Part shown: one piece after another, positions 19,047 through 27,986 of the stretch | Position numbering within the stretch: the stretch's first letter is position 1 | How the letters are laid out: every line of letters starts with the position of its first letter | Source of the DNA: Sulfuricella sp. | GTDB lineage: Bacteria; Pseudomonadota; Gammaproteobacteria; Burkholderiales; Sulfuricellaceae | NCBI GenBank assembly: GCA_023266195.1 | Contig: JAHFRP010000004.1 | Span: 62,001 to 126,000, forward strand | Direction: 5' to 3' | Length of the DNA: 64,000 nt | Position numbers and translations under genes: made by a program | The notes under the pieces: generated by a model | Told to the model about the DNA's origin: nothing | What the model saw: the letters and a program-made list of their open reading frames with translations, nothing else | The model's database searches: none

Positions 19047-22000
19047 ATGAACCCAGCCCCTTCCCTCACCGCCCTGCGCGCCGCCGTCGGCGCGGCCCAC
19101 CTGACGGACGAAACCGCCTGCGTGGAACGGCTGCTGCGCGAGGCGCGGCTGGACGAGCCGCTGCAACGGCGAGTCGGCGGCGATGCCTTGCGGCTCGCGG
19201 CGTCGGCGCGGGCGCATCCGTCGTCCGCCCTGGCCGACGCGCTTCTTCACGAATACGACCTGTCTTCCGAGGAAGGCGTGCTGCTGATGTGCCTCGCCGA
19301 GGCGCTGCTGCGCATCCCCGACGCGGCCACCGCCGACCGCCTGATCCACGACAAGCTGGCGCAGGGACATTGGCTGCGCCACCTGGGCCACAGCCCTTCG
19401 GCGCTGGTCAACGCCTCCACCTGGGGGCTGCTGTTCACCGGCAAACTGGTCAAACTGCACGACGCCGGCGCGCTGCTGGAGCGCATGGCCGTGCGCATCG
19501 GCGAATCGGCGGCGCGGCTGGCGCTGAAACGGGCCATGAGCCTGCTCGCCGATCATTTCGTCTTCGCCCGCACCATCGAAGAAGCGCTGCAAACCACCCT
19601 GCACGACGAATACCGGACGAGCCGCTTTTCCTTCGACATGCTGGGCGAGGCCGCGCTCACCGCCGCCGACGCCGGGGAACATTTCGCGGCCTATGCCTGC
19701 GCCATCCGCGCCATCGCCATGACAACCGATGGCGGGCCGGACGCGCCGGGCATTTCGGTCAAGCTGTCCGCGCTGCACCCGCGCTTCGAGCACGCCCAGC
19801 GCGAGCGCGTGCTGGCGGAACTGGCGCCGCGTCTGGCGGAACTGGCGGAGCTCGCCGCCGCCGCGAACATCGGCCTGACGGTGGACGCGGAGGAAGCCGA
19901 CCGCCTGGAAATCACCCTGGACGTGTTCGAGGCGGCCTGCCGCCGCCTCCAGCCGACCGCCTGGAACGGGCTGGGGCTGGCCGTGCAGGCCTACCAGAAG
20001 CGCGCGCCGGCGGTGCTCGACTGGCTCGGCGCGCTGGCGCGGGAGCTCGGCGGCCCGCTGCCGGTGCGCCTGGTCAAAGGCGCCTACTGGGACAGCGAAA
20101 TCAAGCGCGCCCAGGTGCAGGGGCTGGCCGGCTATCCGGTGTACACCCGCAAGTCGGCCACCGACGTGTCCTACCTCGCCTGCGCCCGGCGCCTGCTCGC
20201 CCGCCCCGACCTGTTCGCCCCCATGTTCGCCACCCACAACGCCCATGCCGTCGCCTATGTGCAGGCGGTCGCGGGCGACGGCGGCAATTTCGAATTTCAG
20301 CGCCTGCACGGCATGGGCGCGGCGCTCTACGCGGAAATCGGCGCCCTCTCCCCTAACCCTCTCCCGCAAGCCCTAAAGGACTCCGATCCGCTACGGGCTA
20401 AAGCCCGTGCGGAGTCGTATGCGGGAGAGGGGGACGAGGGCTCGCTTCGCGAGTTTCATGTTACCCGCCCCTGCCGCATCTACGCGCCGGTGGGCGGCCA
20501 CCGCGAGCTGCTGCCCTACCTCGTCCGCCGCCTGCTGGAAAACGGCGCCAACACCTCGTTCATCAACCGGCTGGCCGACCCGGCCACGCCGCTCGCCGCC
20601 GTGGTTGCCGACCCCGTCGCGACGCTGGCCTCCCATCCCGCCAAGCCCAACCCGCGCTTTCCGCTGCCGGCCGCACTCTACGGCGACGAACGGCGCAATT
20701 CGGCGGGCCTGTCGCTGGCCGATCCGGCCGCGCTGGCCGCTCTCGCCGAGGGCATGGACCTGGCCTGGGCGCGGGAATGGCTGGCCGCGCCGGTGGTGGG
20801 CGGAAAGACCGTGGCGGGCGAGCCGCGCCGCATCGCCGACCCGTCCGACCGCCGCCGCAGCGCCGGCAGCGTGATCGAGGCGGACGAAGCCGCGCTGGAA
20901 CGGGCGCTGGCGCTGGCCGCCGCGGCGGCACCGGGCTGGGATGCCGCTCCCGCCGAAACCCGCGCGGCCTGCCTCGACCGCGCCGCCGACCTGTTCGAGG
21001 CGCACCGCACCGAGCTGATGGCGCTGTGCGTGCGCGAGGGCGGCAAATGCATTCCCGACGCCCTGGCCGAAGTACGCGAGGCCGTCGATTACTGCCGCTA
21101 CTACGCCCACCTCGCGCGGCGCGATTTCGCCGCGCCGCAAGTGCTGTCGGGCCCGGCGGGAGAACTCGACACGCTCGCGCTGCACGGCCGGGGCGTGTTC
21201 GCCTGCATCAGCCCGTGGAATTTTCCGCTGGCGATTTTCGTCGGCCAGGTTGCGGCGGCGCTGGCGGCCGGCAACGCGGCCGTCGCCAAGCCGGCCAGCC
21301 GGACGCCGCTGGTCGCCGCGCTCGCCGTGCGCCTGCTGCACCAGGCCGGCATTCCTGCCGATGTCCTGCATTTCCTGCCGGGCGCGGGCGGCACGCTGGG
21401 GCTCGCGCTGGCGGCCGATGCGCGCGTCGCCGGCGTGGCCTTTACCGGTTCGACGGAAACGGCTCACCGCATCCAGCTCGCCCTGGCGGCGCGGCCGGGG
21501 CCTATCGTGCCGTTCATCGCCGAGACCGGCGGGCAGAACGCCCTGATCGCCGACAGCTCCGCCCTGCCCGAGCAGTTGGTGAACGATGCCGTCCAGTCCG
21601 CCTTCAACAGCGCCGGCCAGCGCTGCTCGGCGCTCAGGGTGCTGTTCGTGCAGGAGGAGATCGCCCCGCGCATCATTGAACTGCTGGCCGGCGCGATGGC
21701 CGAGCTCCGCGTGGGCGACCCGGCGCGGCTTGCCACCGACGTCGGCCCGGTGATCGACGAAAACGCGCTCGCCGTGCTGGAACGGCATGTCGGATTTCTG
21801 GAAACGCATGGCCGCCTGATCGGCCGCGCGCCGCTGCCCGCCGGGACCGAACAGGGCTGCTTCTTCGCCCCGCGCGCCTATGAAATCCCCGATCTCGCCC
21901 TGCTCGAACGCGAGGTGTTCGGGCCGATCCTGCACGTCGTGCGCTACCGCGCCGATCGGCTCGACCAGGTCGCCGCCGCCGTCAACCGCACCGGCTACGG

Positions 22001-22265
22001 CCTGACCTGCGGCATCCACAGCCGCATCGGCGAGACCGTCGATTTTCTCCAAAGCCGGCTCCGCGTCGGCAACCTCTACGTCAACCGCAACCTGATCGGC
22101 GCCGTCGTCGGGGTCCAGCCGTTCGGCGGCGAAGGGCTGTCCGGCACCGGCCCCAAAGCGGGCGGGCCAAATTATTTACAGCGTTTCGCGCTGGAGCGGG
22201 CGGTGGCGGTCAACACCGCCGCCGTGGGCGGCAACGCGTCGCTGTTGTCGGGCGGGGAAGACTGA
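19047..22265 (+). CDS. putA: Bifunctional proline dehydrogenase / L-glutamate gamma-semialdehyde dehydrogenase
   Basis: VRLVKGAYWDSEIKRAQVQGL, RPCRIYAPVGGHRELLPYLVRRLLENGANTSF, ACISPWNFPLAIF, PFIAETGGQNALI, NSAGQRCSALRV. Confidence 0.95.
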   Translation: MNPAPSLTALRAAVGAAHLTDETACVERLLREARLDEPLQRRVGGDALRLAASARAHPSSALADALLHEYDLSSEEGVLLMCLAEALLRIPDAATADRLIHDKLAQGHWLRHLGHSPSALVNASTWGLLFTGKLVKLHDAGALLERMAVRIGESAARLALKRAMSLLADHFVFARTIEEALQTTLHDEYRTSRFSFDMLGEAALTAADAGEHFAAYACAIRAIAMTTDGGPDAPGISVKLSALHPRFEHAQRERVLAELAPRLAELAELAAAANIGLTVDAEEADRLEITLDVFEAACRRLQPTAWNGLGLAVQAYQKRAPAVLDWLGALARELGGPLPVRLVKGAYWDSEIKRAQVQGLAGYPVYTRKSATDVSYLACARRLLARPDLFAPMFATHNAHAVAYVQAVAGDGGNFEFQRLHGMGAALYAEIGALSPNPLPQALKDSDPLRAKARAESYAGEGDEGSLREFHVTRPCRIYAPVGGHRELLPYLVRRLLENGANTSFINRLADPATPLAAVVADPVATLASHPAKPNPRFPLPAALYGDERRNSAGLSLADPAALAALAEGMDLAWAREWLAAPVVGGKTVAGEPRRIADPSDRRRSAGSVIEADEAALERALALAAAAAPGWDAAPAETRAACLDRAADLFEAHRTELMALCVREGGKCIPDALAEVREAVDYCRYYAHLARRDFAAPQVLSGPAGELDTLALHGRGVFACISPWNFPLAIFVGQVAAALAAGNAAVAKPASRTPLVAALAVRLLHQAGIPADVLHFLPGAGGTLGLALAADARVAGVAFTGSTETAHRIQLALAARPGPIVPFIAETGGQNALIADSSALPEQLVNDAVQSAFNSAGQRCSALRVLFVQEEIAPRIIELLAGAMAELRVGDPARLATDVGPVIDENALAVLERHVGFLETHGRLIGRAPLPAGTEQGCFFAPRAYEIPDLALLEREVFGPILHVVRYRADRLDQVAAAVNRTGYGLTCGIHSRIGETVDFLQSRLRVGNLYVNRNLIGAVVGVQPFGGEGLSGTGPKAGGPNYLQRFALERAVAVNTAAVGGNASLLSGGED
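20343..20462. repeat. Palindromic repeat family copy 2, inserted in frame inside putA (opposite orientation to copies 1 and 3)
   Basis: CCCTCTCCCCTAACCCTCTCCCGCA..TGCGGGAGAGGGGGACGAGGGCTCGCTTCGCGAGTTTCA; the centre contains a nested GGACTCCG..GGGCTaaAGCCC..CGGAGTC palindrome. Confidence 0.85.
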
Positions 22266-22400
22266 ATTCGGGAGAAATGGCCGGCACGGCTCAACCTTTT
22301 TTCGGACTGAACCGTCTGCGCGGCAAACGGTCACAGAAAGGCGTAATGAATGCGTGTCATTTTGATATGATAAACGACGCCAATAACCGATAGCGAAACC

Positions 22401-24821
22401 ATGTCCCCAAGCCTTTCCCCCGCCCGGCGGAAAACCATCAACCAGCGCACCGGATGGGTTGCCCTGTTGTGGACGCTGGCGGTGGGAGCGTCGCTCGCCT
22501 GGAACATCCACCAGGAAAACGCCAAGGTGATGGGGCTCGCCATGGCGGAGGCCAAGGCCAACCTCGACCGCGACCTCGCTTTCCGCCTCTGGGCGACCAG
22601 CCGCGGCGGCCTCTACGCCCTGGTGGGCGGCAAGGTGCAGCCCACCCCCTTCCTCGCCCACATCGCCAACCGCGACCTCACCGCCACCACCGGCGAAAAG
22701 CTCACCCTGATGAACCCGGCCACCATGCTGCGCCAGATGATGGAGGAGTTCAGCGAACTCTACGGCGTCAAGGCACGCATCACCGGGCTGAAAGTGCTCA
22801 ACCCGGCCAACCGGCCGGACGAGTGGGAAAAACAGGCGCTGTTCGCTTTCGAAAGAGGCGAGAAGGAAGCCGTCGCGGTCATGCGGGTCAACGGCGAGCC
22901 CCTCCTGCGCGTGATGCGGCCGATGATCATGGAACACGGCTGCCTGCAGTGCCACGCCTGGACGAAAATCCCGGTAGGCGGCATCCGCGGTGCGACGGGC
23001 GTTTCCGTGCCCCTCAAGCAGTATTTTCGGATCCGGCAGGAGGCGATCGAGAATTTGAGCCTCACCCACGGCGGCATCTGGCTGCTGGGACTGGTCGCAG
23101 CCGGTTTCGTGTCCCTGCGCGCCCGGCGCCAGTCGGCGGAGCAGGAACAGGCCGACGGGAAAGTGCGCAAACTGTCGCGCGCCGTGGAATACAGCCCCAA
23201 CGCGGTGATCATCACCGACCTCAAGGGCAATATCGAATACGTCAACCCCAAGTTCACCGAGATCAACGGCTACGAAGCCGAGGAAGTGGTCGGAAAAAAC
23301 CCGCGCCTGCTCGCCTCGGGAGAAACGCCGCGCGAGCTGTACCGGGAAATGTGGAGCATGCTGCTTTCCGATGCGGAATGGCGCGGCGAATTCAGGAACC
23401 GCCGCAAGAGCGGGGAGCTGTACTGGTGCCTCGAATCGATTTCGCCGGTGAAGAACGAGCGCGGCGCCGTCACCCATTTCGTCGGCCTGATGGAGGACGT
23501 CAGCGAACGCAAGCTGGCGGAATCCACCATCCGCCGGCTGGCCTTCTACGATCCGCTCACCGACCTGCCCAACCGCCGCCTGCTGCGGGAGCGGCTGGAG
23601 CGCGCCGTCATCTGGAGCCGGCGCGAAGAAAGCCTGGCCGCTTTGCTCTACATCGACCTCGACCGCTTCAAGACGGTCAACGACACCCTCGGCCACGGCA
23701 TCGGCGACGCGCTGCTCAAGGCGGTGTCGGTCCGCCTGGCCCACTGCGTGCGCGAGGAGGACACCATCGCCCGCCTCGGCGGCGACGAGTTCGCCGTCGT
23801 TCTCGGCAATGTCCACGGCAGCGAGGAAGCCGCCACCGTGGCGGAAAAAATCATCGAGATCATGGAGGCGCCCTTCCCGCTCGGCGGGCACGAAGTGTTC
23901 GCCAGCGCCAGCATCGGCATCAGCCTCTACCCGACCGACAGCACCGACCTCGACACCCTGCTGAAGAATGCCGATATCGCCCTGTACCAGGCGAAAGACC
24001 TGGGCCGGAACACGTTCCAGTTCTATTCGGAAAGCGTCAACACCTTGGCGATGGAGCGGCTGGAGCTGGAAATCGGCCTGCGCAAGGCGGTGGAACGCGG
24101 CGAACTGTACCTGGAATACCAGCCCCAGCTCGACCTCGCCGGCGGCAAAATCTTCGGCCTGGAAGCCCTGGCGCGCTGGCGCCATCCGGCCATGGGCCAG
24201 ATCCCGCCGAGCCGGTTCATCCCGCTGGCGGAAGAAACCCGGCTCATCGTCCCGATCGGCGAATGGCTGCTGCGAGCCGCCTGCAACCAGCTTCGGGCGT
24301 GGCACGACGCCGGATTCGACCATCTGTCGGTGTCGGTCAACCTGTCGGCGGTGCAGTTCCGCCAGCAGGGTTTGCTGGATACCGTCACCCGCGCGCTGGC
24401 CGAGGCCGGCATCCCGCCCGGCAAGCTGGAGCTCGAAATCACCGAAAGCGTGCTGATGGGCGACACCGAAGGAACCATCGCCACTCTCAACGGCCTGAGC
24501 AACCTGGGCGTACGCCTGTCGATCGACGATTTCGGCACCGGCTATTCCTCGCTCGGCTATCTCAAGCGCTTCCCGGTGAGCACGCTGAAGATCGACCGCT
24601 CTTTCGTGAACGACATCACCGTGAACCCGGACGACAGGACCATCGCCGAAGCGGTGATCGCCCTGGCGAGCAGCCTCAAGCTATGGGTGATCGCCGAGGG
24701 CGTGGAAAACCAGGCACAGCTCGACATCCTCAAAGAGCTCCACTGCAACGGCATCCAGGGCTATTTCATCAGCCGGCCGATGGCGGCAAGCAAGGTGACG
24801 GCGTTCATGGTGGAACGGTGA
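22401..24821 (+). CDS. Diguanylate cyclase/phosphodiesterase with DUF3365-like heme-binding (CxxCH) sensor, PAS, GGDEF and EAL
   Basis: N-terminal [28 protein letters not shown], second [25 protein letters not shown]. Confidence 0.9.
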   Translation: MSPSLSPARRKTINQRTGWVALLWTLAVGASLAWNIHQENAKVMGLAMAEAKANLDRDLAFRLWATSRGGLYALVGGKVQPTPFLAHIANRDLTATTGEKLTLMNPATMLRQMMEEFSELYGVKARITGLKVLNPANRPDEWEKQALFAFERGEKEAVAVMRVNGEPLLRVMRPMIMEHGCLQCHAWTKIPVGGIRGATGVSVPLKQYFRIRQEAIENLSLTHGGIWLLGLVAAGFVSLRARRQSAEQEQADGKVRKLSRAVEYSPNAVIITDLKGNIEYVNPKFTEINGYEAEEVVGKNPRLLASGETPRELYREMWSMLLSDAEWRGEFRNRRKSGELYWCLESISPVKNERGAVTHFVGLMEDVSERKLAESTIRRLAFYDPLTDLPNRRLLRERLERAVIWSRREESLAALLYIDLDRFKTVNDTLGHGIGDALLKAVSVRLAHCVREEDTIARLGGDEFAVVLGNVHGSEEAATVAEKIIEIMEAPFPLGGHEVFASASIGISLYPTDSTDLDTLLKNADIALYQAKDLGRNTFQFYSESVNTLAMERLELEIGLRKAVERGELYLEYQPQLDLAGGKIFGLEALARWRHPAMGQIPPSRFIPLAEETRLIVPIGEWLLRAACNQLRAWHDAGFDHLSVSVNLSAVQFRQQGLLDTVTRALAEAGIPPGKLELEITESVLMGDTEGTIATLNGLSNLGVRLSIDDFGTGYSSLGYLKRFPVSTLKIDRSFVNDITVNPDDRTIAEAVIALASSLKLWVIAEGVENQAQLDILKELHCNGIQGYFISRPMAASKVTAFMVER

Positions 24822-24958
24822 GAACTCGCTTACCTTTCCAGTAGCCAAGCAACTCGATTCGCCGTGCTGTTCAACCTGGCTCGCGCCGCTATTGACGCGA
24901 CATGCCGAATGGGTTCTACTGCCGGAGACGGCCTTTAGACGAACCTGAGGAGCGGCGA

Positions 24959-25900
24959 ATGGCGACATTGTTCTGGTTGCAGACCGGGGCCTGCGGCGGC
25001 GATTCCCTGTCCATCCTGGGGGCGGACAGCCCCAGCCTGGAAACCCTGATTGCGGTTCAGGGCGTGGAACTCCTGTGGCACCCTTCCCTCTCGCACGCCC
25101 CCGCACGCCGCTTCGACGAGCTGGTGAGCCGCATCGAGAGCGGCGAACAGGCGCTCGACATCCTGTGCGTGGAGGGCAGCATCGTCACCGCGCCGCGCGG
25201 CACCGGGCTTTACGACAGCCATCACGGCCGGGCCAAGATGGCCATCGCGCGAGCCCTCGCCGAGCGCGCCGGAGCGGTGGTGGCGATGGGCACCTGCGCC
25301 GCGTTCGGCGGCGTGCACGCCGCCCCGCCCAATCCGGGCGACTGCGTCGGCCTGCAATTCCTGCGCACCGATCCGGGCGGGCTGCTGGGTGCGGACTGGC
25401 GCTCGCGGCGCGGCCTGCCGGTGGTCAACGTCGCCGGCTGCCCGGCCCATCCCCACGCCATGACCCAGACCCTGGCCTGGCTGGCCACCGGCCTGCCGCT
25501 GCCGCTGGACGAGCTCAACCGCCCCGAGCCCTTCTTCAACACCCTGGTGCACCAGGGCTGCACCCGCAACGAATACCACGAGTACGACGTCGAGGAGACC
25601 GAACTGGGCGGACGGGGATGCCTGTTCTTCAACCTCGGCTGCCAGGGCCCCATGACTTCCGCCATCTGCAACACCGACCTGTGGAACGGGCGCTCCAGCA
25701 AGACGCGCGCCGGCGTGCCGTGCTTCGGCTGCACCTCGCCGGACTTTCCGCGCGAGGAAGACCTGTTCCGCACCGAAAAGATCGGCAGCGTGCCGGTGCG
25801 CCTGCCGCTGGGGGTGGAGCGCGCCCGCTACATGGCCTACAAGAATCTGGCCCGCGCAGCCGCCCCGGAACGGCTGCGCAAGAAGAAGATGGAGACCTGA
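24959..25900 (+). CDS. [NiFe]-hydrogenase small subunit, group 2-like (HupU/HoxB/HupS type), no Tat signal
   Basis: MATLFWLQTGACGGDSLSIL; AMGTCAAFGGVHAAPPNP; NVAGCPAHPHAMTQTL; HQGCTRNEYHEYD; GCQGPMTSAICNTDLWN; PCFGCTSPDFP. Confidence 0.93.
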   Translation: MATLFWLQTGACGGDSLSILGADSPSLETLIAVQGVELLWHPSLSHAPARRFDELVSRIESGEQALDILCVEGSIVTAPRGTGLYDSHHGRAKMAIARALAERAGAVVAMGTCAAFGGVHAAPPNPGDCVGLQFLRTDPGGLLGADWRSRRGLPVVNVAGCPAHPHAMTQTLAWLATGLPLPLDELNRPEPFFNTLVHQGCTRNEYHEYDVEETELGGRGCLFFNLGCQGPMTSAICNTDLWNGRSSKTRAGVPCFGCTSPDFPREEDLFRTEKIGSVPVRLPLGVERARYMAYKNLARAAAPERLRKKKMET

Positions 25901-25901
25901 C

Positions 25902-27431
25902 ATGGCGCGGATGGAAGTGAACGTCGATCTCAACCGGGTGGAAGGCGACCTGGAATTCCGCCTTGCCATCGAGGACAACGTGGTGGTGGAGGCGCGGGCG
26001 GTGGGCACGCTGTACCGGGGTTTCGAGCAGATTCTGCTCGGCCGCAAGCCGCGCGACGCCCTGGTGATCACCCCGCGGGTGTGCGGCATCTGCGGCACCG
26101 CCCATCTCTACAGCGGCGTGCTGGCCCTGGAGCAGGCATGGGGGCTGGCGCCGCCGCCCAACGCCACGCGCATCCGCAACCTGTGCCTGATCGCCGAGGG
26201 CATCCAGAGCGACCTGCGCCAGAGCTTCCTCTATTTCGCCGTCGATTTCTGCCACGAGCGCTATGCCGGCCACCCGCTGCGCGACGCGCTGATCGCCGCC
26301 TTCGAACCGTTCCGCGGCTGGGCGCACCTGGAAACCCTGGCGCGCACCCGCCGGGTGGTGGAGATCGTCGCCCATTTCGGTGGCCAGTGGCCCCATTCCT
26401 CGTACATGCTGCCGGGAGGCGTGACCACGCCGGCCAACCCGCGCCGCCTCGTCGAATGCGGCACGGTGCTGGACGAAACCCGGCGCTGGTTCGAGGAGCG
26501 GGTGCTGGGCGGGCCGATGGACGAATGGCTGGCGCTGGACAGCGCCGACGCCCTGTTCGCCTGGATGGAGCGCCCCGGCCGCGGCGACGCCGCGCTCGGC
26601 CTGCTGACCCGTTTTTCGCGCGCCATCGGCCTGCACCGCGTCGGCGTCGGCACGCCCCACATGCTGTCCTACGGCGCCTGGTGCGACCCAGAGCGCTGGG
26701 GGCCGCCGTTCGACGCCCACCTGCTGCCCGGCGGCTTCCACGACGGCGACAGCGGACGGACGGAGCGCCTGGACCAGGGCCGCATCAACGAGCACGTGCG
26801 CCATTCCTGGTTTCGCCCCTATCCCGGCGGCCGCCATCCCTACGACGGGGAAACGGTGCCCGACTACCAGCCCTCCGCCGACCGCTACACCTGGGCCAAG
26901 GCGCCGCGCTACGGCGACCGGGTGGTGCAGACCGGCCCGCTGGCCGAGCTCCTGATCGGCGGCGACGCCCTGATCGGCGCGCTCCACGCCGCCGAGGGCG
27001 GCAGCGCCTGGCTGCGCCAGTTCGCCCGCCTGCGGCGCGTCGCGGTGGGGCTGGTGCAGGCGCGGCGCATGCTGGACGAGCTGGCCACCCACCTCGACGA
27101 TCCCCATTTCCTGGCTCCGCACCCGGACGCCGAAGCCGACGGCCAGGGCCATGGCATGGTGATGGCCGCGCGCGGCGCGCTGGGGCATTGGGTGCGCATC
27201 GAAAACGGGGTGATCGCGAAATACCAGATCATCACCCCCACCGCCTGGAACGCCTCGCCGCGCGACAGCGACGACCGGCCGGGACACTGGGAGCAGAGCC
27301 TGGTCGGCCTGGAAGTGGCCGATCCGGACGACCCGGTGGAGATCGGCCACGTCATCCGCTCCCACGACCCGTGCCTGGTGTGCACGGTGCACATGCTGGA
27401 CAGCGGGCGCCGCCTGCGCTTCGCGCCGTGA
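25902..27431 (+). CDS. [NiFe]-hydrogenase large subunit, group 2-like (HupV/HoxC/HupL type)
   Basis: L1 motif RVCGICGTAH; L2 motif DPCLVCTVH followed by a short tail MLDSGRRLRFAP. Confidence 0.94.
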   Translation: MARMEVNVDLNRVEGDLEFRLAIEDNVVVEARAVGTLYRGFEQILLGRKPRDALVITPRVCGICGTAHLYSGVLALEQAWGLAPPPNATRIRNLCLIAEGIQSDLRQSFLYFAVDFCHERYAGHPLRDALIAAFEPFRGWAHLETLARTRRVVEIVAHFGGQWPHSSYMLPGGVTTPANPRRLVECGTVLDETRRWFEERVLGGPMDEWLALDSADALFAWMERPGRGDAALGLLTRFSRAIGLHRVGVGTPHMLSYGAWCDPERWGPPFDAHLLPGGFHDGDSGRTERLDQGRINEHVRHSWFRPYPGGRHPYDGETVPDYQPSADRYTWAKAPRYGDRVVQTGPLAELLIGGDALIGALHAAEGGSAWLRQFARLRRVAVGLVQARRMLDELATHLDDPHFLAPHPDAEADGQGHGMVMAARGALGHWVRIENGVIAKYQIITPTAWNASPRDSDDRPGHWEQSLVGLEVADPDDPVEIGHVIRSHDPCLVCTVHMLDSGRRLRFAP

Positions 27432-27877
27432 GCGGAGGGCGAGGCATCTTCTGCTTCGGCAACCCGCTGCACGGCGACGACGGCTTCGGCCCCGCCGTGT
27501 TCCGCCGCCTGGCCGGCGTCGCGCTGCCCGCCGACGTGCGGCTGGTCGAGGCGGGCACGGCGGGACTCAATACCCTGGCCCTGTTCCAGGGCTGCCGGGA
27601 AGCCGTCCTGGTCGATGCCATGGCGCCCGGCGGGGAGCCGGGAAGGCTGCGGGTGCTGGCCGCTGAGGAGGTGCCGATGGAAGCGGCGGGCGGCCACGGC
27701 CAGGGGGTGGGCTACCTGCTGCGGGCGCTCGCCGCCCTAGGCGAGCCGCTGCCCGGCTTGACCATCCTGACGGCCGAAGCCGACGCCCTGACGCCCTTCC
27801 GCCCTGGCCTTTCGCCCGCGGTGGAGGCGGCGGTGGAGGCGGCAGCCGCCTGGATCGCGCGCTGGCTGGACGAGTAG
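27428..27877 (+). CDS. Hydrogenase maturation protease (M52 family)
   Basis: GIFCFGNPLHGDDGFGPAVFRRL...VEAGTAGLNTLALFQGCREAVLVDAM; GTG start overlapping the large-subunit stop. Confidence 0.88.
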   Translation: MSGGRGIFCFGNPLHGDDGFGPAVFRRLAGVALPADVRLVEAGTAGLNTLALFQGCREAVLVDAMAPGGEPGRLRVLAAEEVPMEAAGGHGQGVGYLLRALAALGEPLPGLTILTAEADALTPFRPGLSPAVEAAVEAAAAWIARWLDE

Positions 27878-27933
27878 TTTTGCGGAATCCGGTATCGATG
27901 AGGCTCCTGGCCGGGATGCAGCAAAGCTGACCG

Positions 27934-27957
27934 CCTCCCCCTTTGAAAAAGGGGGGA
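27934..27957. repeat. Half copy of the C/G-tract dispersed repeat
   Basis: CTCCCCCTTTGAAAAAGGGGGGAA; flanking GGATGcaGCAAaGCTGACCGCCTCCCCC also matches 33672-33700. Confidence 0.7.
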
Positions 27958-27986
27958 ATACCCTTGTTTTGTATTGGCTGACTCGA

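Noticed and set aside
22176-24323. 715-aa minus-strand ORF
   Set aside because: Antisense shadow of the DUF3365-GGDEF-EAL gene.
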